Assembly: GCA_050184115.1 (NCBI GenBank) | Contig: JBFXAQ010000002.1 | Location: 124,001 to 188,000 of the forward strand | Direction of reading: 5' to 3' | DNA length: 64,000 bases | From: JACKNG01 sp050184115 | GTDB taxonomy: Bacteria; Pseudomonadota; Gammaproteobacteria; Ga0077536 | In this document: positions 1 through 8,253 of the stretch, piece after piece | How positions within the stretch are numbered: position 1 is the first letter of the stretch | Layout: every line of letters begins with the position of its first letter | Notes under the pieces: generated by a model | Seen by the model: only the letters and a program-made list of their open reading frames with translations | Told to the model about the DNA's origin: nothing | The model's database searches: none | Position numbers and translations under genes: made by a program

Positions 1-237
1 CGCGCCGGCAAGACGGTCAGGGCCGAGCCCGACCGCCGCCGCCCGGCCTACTTCGCCGGTGGCCTCGTCGAGACCGCCATCTACCTCGGCGACCAGCTCG
101 CGCCGGATGCCGTCATCGAGGGTCCGGCGATCATCGAGGAGCCGACCTCGACCCTGGTCGTCAACCCGGGAGCCACGGCACGGGTCAGCGCCGGCGGCCG
201 TTACATCCTCACCCCGCCCGCGGAGGCCGCGCTATGA
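1..237 (+). CDS. HyuA-family hydantoinase/oxoprolinase A subunit, C-terminal end (partial)
   Basis: The window opens inside this gene, so only the last 78 codons are visible. They read in frame 1 and contain the segment GPAIIEEPTSTLVVNPG followed by a short beta-rich tail. This segment is typical of the C-terminal domain of N-methylhydantoinase A / 5-oxoprolinase A / ketone carboxylase subunits. The same layout is seen at the end of the complete HyuA at 35604-37691. The ASKHA ATPase domain expected in the N-terminal part lies outside the window. The stop codon overlaps the start of the downstream HyuB gene (ATGA), so the two are almost certainly translated together and form one enzyme. The substrate cannot be told from this fragment. 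Confidence 0.85.
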   Translation, partial: RAGKTVRAEPDRRRPAYFAGGLVETAIYLGDQLAPDAVIEGPAIIEEPTSTLVVNPGATARVSAGGRYILTPPAEAAL

Positions 238-2039
238 ACAAGCCCGAGAACGAAGCCCAGGTCGCCTACGAGATGGACCCGGTGTTGATGGCGGTCTTGT
301 CGAACCGCCTCAACGCGATCGTGCGCGAGATGTCGAACACCCTGCTGCGCACCGCGCGCTCGGCGGTGCTCGCGGTGGTGCGCGACTTCTCCTGCTCCAT
401 CGTCACCGCCGACAACCAGTTGCTGTGCCCGGGCGAAGGCCTGCCGGTGCACATCTTCGGCAGCGCGCTGCAGTCGCAGTCGATGTGCGACACGCACAAG
501 GATCTCGCGCCGGGCGACGCCTTCCTGCACAACGATCCCTACATGGGCAACACCCACCCGGCCGATCACATGATCATGTGCCCGGTGTTCGTCGACGGCG
601 TGCACCTGTTCACCACCTGCGCCAAGGCCCACCAGGCCGATTGCGGCAACTCCATCCCGAGCACCTACCACGCCTACGCCCGCGACATCTACGAGGAAGG
701 TGCGCTGATCTTCCCCTGCGTGCGCGTGCAGAAGGACTACAAGGACGTCGACGACATCATCCGCATGTGCCGCCGGCGCATCCGCGTACCGGAACAGTGG
801 TACGGCGATTACCTCGCCACCGTCGGCGCCGCGCGCATCGGCGAACGGCGCCTCGCGGAGCTGACCCGGCGCTACGGCATCGACACCATCCGCCAGTTCG
901 TGCAGGACTGGTTCGCCTATTCCGAGAAACGCATGATCGAGGCCATTCGCCAGCTGCCGGCCGGGCGGCTCGAGAACGTCACGGTCTACGACCCGCTGCC
1001 GCCGGTGCTGCCGGACGGCCTGCCGATCAAGGTCGCCATCGACATCGACCCGGACGGCGGGCGCATCGAGGTGGATCTCAGCGACAACCCCGACAACCTC
1101 GATTTCGGTCTCAACGAATCGGTCGCCTGCGCGACCAGCAACGCGCTCTGCGGCGTCTTCAACTGCCTCGACCCCGACGTCCCGCACAACGAGGGCAGCT
1201 TCCGCCGCCTGTCGGTGAAACTGCGCAAGGGCTGTGTCACCGGCATTCCCGAGTTCCCGCATTCGTGCTCAATGGCGACGACCAACATCGGCGACCGCAT
1301 CGTCAACGCCACGCAGGCCGCCTTCGCCGGCATCGGCGACGGCCACGGGCTGGCCGAAGGGGCGGTCGGCATGGGCGCCGGTGCCGGCGTCATCTCGGGC
1401 AAGGACTGGCGCCTCGGCGGCAGCCCCTACATCAACCAGGAATGGCTGGTGGTCAACGGCGGCCCGGCCACGCCGGAGACCGACGGCTGGCTCAACTACG
1501 GCCTGCCGGTCGCCGCCGGCCTCATGTACCGCGGCTCGGTCGAGGTCGACGAATCGAAGTACCCGATGCTGTTCAAGTCGCTGCGCGTGGTCGCCGGCGG
1601 TGGTGGCGCCGGCCGCTTCCGCGGCGCGCCCGGCGCCGAGGTGATCTACGGCCCGCGCCGCGACCCGATGACGGTGGTGGTGTCCTGCGACGGCCAGGTC
1701 AACCCGCCGCAGGGCGTGCGCGGCGGCCGCGACGGACCGGCCGCCGCAACCTTCAAGGTCAGGCCGGACGGCCAGGAAGAGAAGCTGCCGGGTGTGGTCG
1801 AGTGCCGCCTCGCGCCGGGCGAATGGGTCCGCGGGGTCGACGCCGGCGGCGGTGGCTACGGTTCGCCGCTGGAACGCGATCCGGCGCGGGTGCTGAAGGA
1901 CGTGCTCGAGCGCTGGGAGACCATCGAGCGTGCCCGGGATGTCTACGGGGTGGTCTTCTCGGGTCATGCCGACGACGAGAGCCTCGTCATCGACATGGCC
2001 GCAACCCGCGCGCGTCGGGCGGAACTCGCCGCAGCCTGA
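234..2039 (+). CDS. HyuB-family hydantoinase/oxoprolinase/carboxylase B subunit
   Basis: 601 residues, a full-length HyuB-type protein. Family signatures include NTLLRTARSA near residue 36, the metal-site-like HNDPYMGNTHPADH around 100-115, and Gly-rich GGGGAGRFRGAPG near 450. The family works with a HyuA ATPase to open cyclic amides (hydantoins, 5-oxoproline) at the cost of ATP. In other members (acetone and acetophenone carboxylases) the pair activates and carboxylates ketones. The start codon overlaps the stop of the upstream HyuA gene and has a GAGG ribosome site, so this is a HyuA-HyuB operon. A near-identical paralogue lies 50 bp downstream on the opposite strand. The family call is firm; the substrate is unknown. 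Confidence 0.93.
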   Translation: MNKPENEAQVAYEMDPVLMAVLSNRLNAIVREMSNTLLRTARSAVLAVVRDFSCSIVTADNQLLCPGEGLPVHIFGSALQSQSMCDTHKDLAPGDAFLHNDPYMGNTHPADHMIMCPVFVDGVHLFTTCAKAHQADCGNSIPSTYHAYARDIYEEGALIFPCVRVQKDYKDVDDIIRMCRRRIRVPEQWYGDYLATVGAARIGERRLAELTRRYGIDTIRQFVQDWFAYSEKRMIEAIRQLPAGRLENVTVYDPLPPVLPDGLPIKVAIDIDPDGGRIEVDLSDNPDNLDFGLNESVACATSNALCGVFNCLDPDVPHNEGSFRRLSVKLRKGCVTGIPEFPHSCSMATTNIGDRIVNATQAAFAGIGDGHGLAEGAVGMGAGAGVISGKDWRLGGSPYINQEWLVVNGGPATPETDGWLNYGLPVAAGLMYRGSVEVDESKYPMLFKSLRVVAGGGGAGRFRGAPGAEVIYGPRRDPMTVVVSCDGQVNPPQGVRGGRDGPAAATFKVRPDGQEEKLPGVVECRLAPGEWVRGVDAGGGGYGSPLERDPARVLKDVLERWETIERARDVYGVVFSGHADDESLVIDMAATRARRAELAAA

Positions 2040-2089
2040 ACGTGCACGACAGCCGCGGTGCACCCGTGCCGTGGCTGCACCGGCCCAGC

Positions 2090-3886
2090 TCAGCGCATGG
2101 CTGCGCGCCGTGCCAGAGTCGCGGCGACATCGACGGCGAGCGTGTCGCTGTCGACGTCGCCCAGCAGCTCCACGCCGTAGATCGCCTGCGCACGTTCTAC
2201 GGTCTCCCATTTCTCGCGCACGTCGCGCAGCACGCGCGCCGGATCGCGTTCCAGCGGCGAACCGTAGCCACCGCCCCCCGCTTCGACCCCGCGCACGCAC
2301 TCGCCCGCAGCCAGCGTCAGCTCGACCGTGCCGGGCAGCTGTTCCTCGCGGCCATCGGCATGCACCTTGTAGGTCCTTGCGCCCGGTCCGTCGTGGCCGC
2401 CGCGCACGCCCTGCGGCGGGTTGACCTGGCCGTCGCACATCGTCACCACCGTCATCGGGTCGCGGCGCGGCCCATACATGACGTCGGCGCCAGGCGCGCC
2501 GCGGAAGCGGCCGGCCCCGCCGCCGCCTGCGCGCACGCGCAGGTGTCGAACCAGGATGGGGTGCTTGGATTCCTCGACTTCGACCGAGCCGCGATAGATG
2601 AGACCCCCGGCCACCGGCAGGCCGTAGTTGAGCCAGCCGTCGCTGACCGGGGTGCCTGGCCCGCCGTTGACCACCAGCCATTCTTGGTTGATGTAGGGTT
2701 TGCCGCCCGTGCGCCAGTCCCTGCCCGAGATGACCGCGGCCGCGGGGCCGATGCCCATCGCCCCTTCGGCCAGGCCGTGGCCTTCACCGATGCCCGCGAA
2801 GGCCGACTGCACGGCATTGACGATGCGGTCGCCGATGTTGGTCGTCGCCATCGAACAGGAATGCGGGAACTCCGGAACGCCGGTGACGCAACCGTCGCGC
2901 AGCTTGACCGTCAGCCGTGCGAAGGAACCGGCGTTGTGTGGCACCGTGGGGTCGATGCAGTTGAACACGCCGCACAGCGCGTTGCTGGTCGCACAGGCCA
3001 CCGATTCGTTCAGACCGAACGCCAGGTTGTCGGCATTGTCGGTGAGATCGACCTCGATGTGGCCGGCGTCCGGGTCGACCGTCACCGCGACTTTGATCGG
3101 CAAACCGTGTGGGATCGCCGGTGGCAACGGATCGTAGACGCTGGTGCTTTCCAGGCGCCCTGCCGGCAGCTCGCGGATGGCCTCGACCATGCGCTTCTCG
3201 GAGTAGGCGAACCAGTCCTCGACGAAGCGCCGGATGGTGTCGACGCCGTAGCGCCGGGTCAGTTCGACCAGCCGCCGCTCGCCGATGCGCGCGGCACCGA
3301 CGGTGGCGAGGTAGTCGCCGTACCACTGCTCGGGCACGCGGATGCGCCGCCGGCACATGCGGATGATGTCGTCGATGTCCTTGTAGTCCTTCTGCACCCG
3401 TACGCAGGGAAAGATCAAGGCACCTTCCTCGTAGATGTCGCGCGCCGTTGCGTGGTAGGTGCTGGGGATGGAGTTGCCGCAGTCGGCCTGGTGGGCCTTG
3501 GCGCAGGCCGTGAACAGGTGCACACCGTCGACGAACACCGGCACCATGAACATGTGGTCGGCCGGGTGGGTGTTGCCCATGTAGGGGTCGTTGTGCAGGA
3601 AGGCGTCGCCCGGCGCGAGGTCGTCGTGCAACTCGCACATCACCTTCGTCTGCAGGTTGGAGCCGAAGATGTGCACCGGCACCCCCTCGCCCGGGCACAG
3701 CAGGCGGTTGTCCGCGGTCACCAACGAGCATGAGAAATCGCGTACCACCGCGAGCACCGCCGAGCGCGCGGTGCGCAGCAGGGTGTTGGTCATCTCGCGC
3801 ACGATGGCGTTGAGGCGGTTCGACAAGACCGCCATCAGCATGGGGTCGAGTTCGTAGCCGATGCCTTCGTTGTTCTGGTCGTTCAT
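2090..3886 (-). CDS. HyuB-family protein, solitary paralogue
   Basis: 598 residues, aligning end to end with the HyuB at 234-2039. By eye most positions are identical, including HNDPYMGNTHPADH and the block from GAGRFRGAPG to PPQGVRGG. A GGAGG ribosome site lies 7 nt before the ATG. Unlike the other HyuB genes here it has no HyuA neighbour: upstream on its strand is about 200 bp of non-coding DNA and then the end of malQ. It may share the HyuA encoded at the left edge, or be a recent inverted duplicate that has diverged in substrate. The two copies converge tail to tail across about 50 bp. No frameshift is visible. Confidence 0.92.
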   Translation of the reverse strand: MNDQNNEGIGYELDPMLMAVLSNRLNAIVREMTNTLLRTARSAVLAVVRDFSCSLVTADNRLLCPGEGVPVHIFGSNLQTKVMCELHDDLAPGDAFLHNDPYMGNTHPADHMFMVPVFVDGVHLFTACAKAHQADCGNSIPSTYHATARDIYEEGALIFPCVRVQKDYKDIDDIIRMCRRRIRVPEQWYGDYLATVGAARIGERRLVELTRRYGVDTIRRFVEDWFAYSEKRMVEAIRELPAGRLESTSVYDPLPPAIPHGLPIKVAVTVDPDAGHIEVDLTDNADNLAFGLNESVACATSNALCGVFNCIDPTVPHNAGSFARLTVKLRDGCVTGVPEFPHSCSMATTNIGDRIVNAVQSAFAGIGEGHGLAEGAMGIGPAAAVISGRDWRTGGKPYINQEWLVVNGGPGTPVSDGWLNYGLPVAGGLIYRGSVEVEESKHPILVRHLRVRAGGGGAGRFRGAPGADVMYGPRRDPMTVVTMCDGQVNPPQGVRGGHDGPGARTYKVHADGREEQLPGTVELTLAAGECVRGVEAGGGGYGSPLERDPARVLRDVREKWETVERAQAIYGVELLGDVDSDTLAVDVAATLARRAAMR

Positions 3887-4091
3887 AGCACGGCCTCCGT
3901 GGGCGGAATGGGGACAGTACGACTAGCGGCGCCGCCCCCCGCTACGGACCCCGTAACGGCGACGGGCGTCGCGGAGGACTCCGGAACCGATTGTCGCACG
4001 ACCACTGGCGGCGTCACCCCGCGGGCACCCGGCGAGCGGTGCTTGGAGACGGCGCGGCCCCGTGCAACGGCGGCGACGTGCTTGCGGGCGG

Positions 4092-6203
4092 TCAATCACC
4101 GGGCGCGCCGCGGCCGCGGTTGCGTCCGGCGCCCGTCATCGTCGCCACCAGCTGCCGCCACGCCGGCAGGTCTTCCAGCGCCTCGACCGTCACGCCGAGC
4201 TTGCGCCGCCAGTTGGGATACTCGTCGTAGGTGCCGGGCACGTTGACCGGCGTGTCCTCGCCGCTGACGTCGTCGAGTTGGACCACTGCGAGCATGGCCG
4301 CGCTGCGCGCGACGAGTTCGTGCAGCAGGCCGGTGACGGCAGCGGCATCGTTGCCCGGATCGCCAAGGCCGAGTTCCGCGGCGAGCGCCAGCAGGCCGGC
4401 GCGTTCTGCCTCGCGCCGGCCGCGTTCGGCGTCGCCGAAATCCGCGTCCGGGTAGAGCGCCAGCGCCTCGCGCCGCGCGATGTCGGCGCCCGACCACAAT
4501 TCGGCGACGGTCGGCATATCGTGGGTGACGACGGTGGCGAGCGCCTGCGCGGGGTACTCGTGGGGGCGCTTGAAGCTGCCGTCGCCGTCCCAGTGGCGTT
4601 CGAACAGCAGCACGCGGTAGGACAGCACGCCGCGCGCGGCGAGGGCCTCGCGCAAACCCTCGGGAACCGAGCCGAGATCCTCGCCCACCACCAGGCAATG
4701 CTGGCGCACGCTCTCCAGCGCGAGCACCGCGGCGAGGCAGTCGAAGGGCTGGCGCAGGTAGGCGCCGTCCTCGCCGCGTCGCCCCGCCGGGATCCAGAAC
4801 AGGCGGCGCAGCGCCATGACATGGTCGATGCGCAGTGCGCCGGCGTGGCGCATGTTGGCGGCCAACAACTCGGCGAAGGGGCGGTAGGCGCGCTCGGCCA
4901 GTTCGCGCGGATTCCACGGCGGCAGCCCCCAGTCCTGGCCGTTGTGGTTGAGCAGGTCGGGCGGCGCGCCGACGCTGGCGCCATGGGCGACGAGACCACC
5001 GGCCGCCCAGCACTCGCTGCCCACCGGCGACGCCCCGACGGCGACGTCGCGGTAGAGACCGATTTCCATGCCGCCTGCGCGCGCGACCGCGGCCACCGCG
5101 GCCAGTTGCTCGTCGGCCTGCCATTGCAGCCACGCGACAAATTCGACCTCGGCCGCGTGCTCGCAGCGCCATGCCGCGACTTCGGCGCCGCGCGGATCGC
5201 GCCATGCGGCCGGCCAGCGGCGCCAGTCCGTGCTGCGGCCGTTGACGTGGCAGGCGAGGCGCAGCGCCTCACCGGTGGCGAAGTCCTCGAGCCAGTGCGC
5301 CGCGGCGCGAAACGCCTCGAACGCTGCACGGCGCGCCGGCGATGCCGCCACGCGGAAGCACTCGAAGCCGGCGCGCAGCACCGGCAGCTTGAGCGCCGCG
5401 ATCGCCGCATGGTCGACCAGTGGCTCGGCCCGCGCCGCCGCCAGGCGCGACTGGAATTCCGCCTCCGCCATCAGCGCCCGTGCCAACGGCGAGGCCTGCA
5501 CGTCGGGCACCGCCGTGACATCGAGGTAGAGCGGATCGAGTGCATAGCGCGACGCCGGCGCGTAGGGGCTGGCCTCGTGCGGCTCGGCGAGGTGGCGCGC
5601 GTGCAGCGGGTTGACGCCGACCAGGGCGGCACCGGCGCGCGCCGCGCTGGCGACGACGCGCGCCAGGTCGGTGAAGTCGCCCATGCCCCAGTTGCTCGCC
5701 GAGCCCAGGCTGTAGACCTGCACGGCGAGCCCCCAGCGGCGCGCGCCGCGCGCCAGCGTGTCCGGCAGCCAGGCCCGCGCCGGCGCGGCGATGACGCAGC
5801 AGCGCGTGCCGTGCGCCGGCAGGTGGAGCTGGTGGTAACCGGGTGGCAGGACCAGCCCGGTCTCGAGGCGACAGGTGACCGTGTCCGCGCCGGCGGCGTC
5901 CCCTGTCGCGATCGCGGTCGTCGTGCCCGCGTGGCAGGCCCCGCCCTCCTCGACCACTTCCCAGGCCACGACGGCGCCGGCCGCGGTGGCCGGCAGCCGG
6001 CACGCGAGGGCGAGGGGCTCGCCCACGGTCACGCAGGCGGCGGCGGGCAGCACGGCCGCGCCACCATCGCCGTCGCTCGTGGCCAGCGCGGCGAGCAGCG
6101 CGCGGGCGGTGTCCTCGCCCAGCACGCGGTGCATGCCGAGGCCGTCCCAGTAGTCCGGTTCGAGGCCGGCGGCGAACGCCGCGGCACGCCAGTCCTCAAC
6201 CAT
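4092..6203 (-). CDS. malQ: 4-alpha-glucanotransferase (amylomaltase)
   Basis: 703 residues, close to the usual length of proteobacterial MalQ. It transfers alpha-1,4-glucan segments between malto-oligosaccharides (GH77), here presumably recycling short chains left by glycogen breakdown. Visible family blocks are LRIDHVMALRRLFWIP, which carries the nucleophile Asp, VVGEDLGSVPEGLRE with the acid/base Glu, and THDMPT. I placed the start at ATG 6203 (MVEDWRAAAF), which overlaps the end of glgX by 8 nt. The frame stays open upstream, but that part is antisense-like Arg/Ser-rich translation of glgX. It is the last gene of the glycogen operon. Confidence 0.93.
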   Translation of the reverse strand: MVEDWRAAAFAAGLEPDYWDGLGMHRVLGEDTARALLAALATSDGDGGAAVLPAAACVTVGEPLALACRLPATAAGAVVAWEVVEEGGACHAGTTTAIATGDAAGADTVTCRLETGLVLPPGYHQLHLPAHGTRCCVIAAPARAWLPDTLARGARRWGLAVQVYSLGSASNWGMGDFTDLARVVASAARAGAALVGVNPLHARHLAEPHEASPYAPASRYALDPLYLDVTAVPDVQASPLARALMAEAEFQSRLAAARAEPLVDHAAIAALKLPVLRAGFECFRVAASPARRAAFEAFRAAAHWLEDFATGEALRLACHVNGRSTDWRRWPAAWRDPRGAEVAAWRCEHAAEVEFVAWLQWQADEQLAAVAAVARAGGMEIGLYRDVAVGASPVGSECWAAGGLVAHGASVGAPPDLLNHNGQDWGLPPWNPRELAERAYRPFAELLAANMRHAGALRIDHVMALRRLFWIPAGRRGEDGAYLRQPFDCLAAVLALESVRQHCLVVGEDLGSVPEGLREALAARGVLSYRVLLFERHWDGDGSFKRPHEYPAQALATVVTHDMPTVAELWSGADIARREALALYPDADFGDAERGRREAERAGLLALAAELGLGDPGNDAAAVTGLLHELVARSAAMLAVVQLDDVSGEDTPVNVPGTYDEYPNWRRKLGVTVEALEDLPAWRQLVATMTGAGRNRGRGAPGD

Positions 6204-8253
6204 GACCCGGCTCCACGCGCGAACGCAGCACGACGACCGCTTCGGGTGGCACCGGCAGGCGCGCGCCGGTGAGCGCCAGGCCACTCGCGCTGCTGTCGAG
6301 TACGAGCGTCCAGGCCGCGCCGGGCGCCGGTGGCAGGACGAATTCGATGGCCTGCGCGTGCGGATTGAACAGCACGGCCAGCGCCGCGTCGTCGCCGTCG
6401 TCGCGCCCGGGACGCATGCCGAAGGCGCGGCCGTCGAGCGTGTCCCAGGCCGGTGCGTCGAGCGCCGCGCCGTCGGGCCCGAACCAGTGCACGTCGGCTT
6501 CGCCGTTGTACAGCACGCCGTCCGCCAGCCAGCGCGTGCGCCGCAGGGCGCCGTGCGCGCGCCGCAGGGCGGCGAGCTCGCCGACGAAGGCACCGAGGGT
6601 GTCGTCGCAACGACTCCAGTCGATCCAGCCGAGCGCGTTGTCCTGGCACCAGGGATTGTTGTTGCCGTGCTGGCTGCGTGCGCCGTCGTCACCGGCCGGC
6701 AGCATCGGCACGCCCTGCGAGAGGTACAGCGTGGCGAGCATGGCGCGGACGAGGCGTGCGCGGCGCGCGACGATGGCGGGATCGTCGCTCGGCCCCTCCA
6801 CGCCGCAGTTGGTGCTGCGGTTGCTGTCCGTGCCGTCGGCATTGTCCTGGCCGTTGGCCTCGTTGTGCTTGTGCGCGTAGGCGACGAGGTCGGCGAGGGT
6901 GAAACCGTCGTGGGCGGTGACGAAGTTGATGCCGGCGTGTGGGCTCGCGCGGTTGTGGGCGAAGAGGTCGGCCGAGCCGGCGAGGCGTCGTGCCAGTTCG
7001 CCGCGGCTCGCCTGGCCGGTCAGCCAGTAGTCGCGCACGGCATCGCGGTAGCGATCGTTCCACTCGGCGAAGGGCGGCGGAAAGGCACCGGTCGCCCAGG
7101 TCGCGATGTCCCAGGGCTCGGCGATGAGCTTGAGCCCGGCCAGCGCCGGCTCCTGGCGCAGGCAGTCGAAGAAGCTCGCGCGCGGTTCGAAGCCGTGGGC
7201 GTTGCGGCCGAGCGCGGTCGCGAGGTCGAAGCGAAAACCGTCGACGTGCATGTCCTCGGCCCAGAAGCGCAGCGAATCCATCACCAGTTGCAGCACGCGC
7301 GGGTGGTCAAGGTTGAGGGTGTTGCCGCAGCCGCTGAGGTCGATGTCGCGCGCCGGGTCGTGCGGGTCGAGGCGGTAATAGCTCGCGTTGTCGAGCCCGC
7401 GGAAGGCGTAGGTCGGACCGTCGAAACCGCCCTCGGCGGTGTGGTTGTAGACGACGTCGAGGATGACCTCGAGACCGGCCGCGTGCAGCGCCCGCACCAT
7501 GTCACGGAAAGCCGTGCGCGGCTCGGCGCCGCCGGCATAGCGCGCGCTCGGTGCGAAATAGCCGAGTGTGCTGTAGCCCCAGTAGTTGACCGCACCGCGT
7601 GCGGCCAACATGGGCTCGTCGACCATGGCCTGGATCGGCAGCAGCTCGACGGCCGTCGCGCCCATGGCGCGCAGCCGCGCGATGGCAGCCGGATGGGCGA
7701 GACCGGCATAAGTACCACGCAGGGCCGTCGGCACCGCCGGATCGAGCATGGTGAAGCCCTTGACGTGAGCCTCGCAGATCACGGTGTCACGCCACGGCGT
7801 CGCCGGTCGACGATCGCCCTGCCAATCGAAGTCCTGCTCGTCGACGACCATCGCGCGCCAGGCGCAGGCCGCGTTGTCGCGGCCATCCGCGCGGCCGGGC
7901 CGGCGCGGGTCGGCGCCGCGGTGACGTTCGCTCCAGGCGTAAGGGCCGACCAGCGCGCGGGCATAAGGATCGAGCAGCAGCTTGTGCGGGTTGTGGCGAT
8001 GCCCGGCGTGGGGGGCATACGGGCCGTGCACGCGGTAGCCGTAGACGGTGCCCGGACCGGCCTGCGGCAGGTAGGCATGCCAGACGTCGTCACTGCGCGC
8101 GCCGAGCGCGATACGGGCGCGCTCGGGGCCTGCGGCGCCTTCGAACAGGCACAGCTCGACGCGTTCGGCGTGGGCGGCGAAGAGCGCGAAGTTGACCCCC
8201 TCGCCGTCCCAGTGCGCGCCGAGCGGCCAGGGTCGGCCCGGTGCGCTCAGCAT
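6196..8253 (-). CDS. glgX: glycogen debranching enzyme GlgX (isoamylase type)
   Basis: 685 residues. It hydrolyses alpha-1,6 branches of phosphorylase-limited glycogen (GH13). An N-terminal CBM48-like segment (GAHWDGEGVNFALF) precedes the catalytic barrel with VILDVVYNHTAEG, DGFRFDLA (nucleophile Asp), KLIAEPWD (acid/base Glu) and FVTAHDGFTL. The gene overlaps glgB by 7 nt upstream and malQ by 8 nt downstream, which indicates tight translational coupling in the glg operon. Confidence 0.96.
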   Translation of the reverse strand: MLSAPGRPWPLGAHWDGEGVNFALFAAHAERVELCLFEGAAGPERARIALGARSDDVWHAYLPQAGPGTVYGYRVHGPYAPHAGHRHNPHKLLLDPYARALVGPYAWSERHRGADPRRPGRADGRDNAACAWRAMVVDEQDFDWQGDRRPATPWRDTVICEAHVKGFTMLDPAVPTALRGTYAGLAHPAAIARLRAMGATAVELLPIQAMVDEPMLAARGAVNYWGYSTLGYFAPSARYAGGAEPRTAFRDMVRALHAAGLEVILDVVYNHTAEGGFDGPTYAFRGLDNASYYRLDPHDPARDIDLSGCGNTLNLDHPRVLQLVMDSLRFWAEDMHVDGFRFDLATALGRNAHGFEPRASFFDCLRQEPALAGLKLIAEPWDIATWATGAFPPPFAEWNDRYRDAVRDYWLTGQASRGELARRLAGSADLFAHNRASPHAGINFVTAHDGFTLADLVAYAHKHNEANGQDNADGTDSNRSTNCGVEGPSDDPAIVARRARLVRAMLATLYLSQGVPMLPAGDDGARSQHGNNNPWCQDNALGWIDWSRCDDTLGAFVGELAALRRAHGALRRTRWLADGVLYNGEADVHWFGPDGAALDAPAWDTLDGRAFGMRPGRDDGDDAALAVLFNPHAQAIEFVLPPAPGAAWTLVLDSSASGLALTGARLPVPPEAVVVLRSRVEPGHG

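Noticed and set aside
201..1262. Leftward gene opposite the first HyuB
   Set aside because: Val/His/Arg-rich antisense frame mirrored in the other HyuB copies; it follows from codon bias of HyuB, not from a conserved protein.
59..3733. Very long rightward frame of over 1200 codons across both HyuB genes
   Set aside because: It is Arg/Pro/His-rich translation out of phase with real genes, has no ribosome site and no domain; a GC-rich shadow.
4092..6842. Extended 916-codon version of the 4-alpha-glucanotransferase
   Set aside because: The extra N-terminus lies wholly inside glgX in another frame and is low-complexity Ser/Arg-rich; ATG 6203 gives the normal length.
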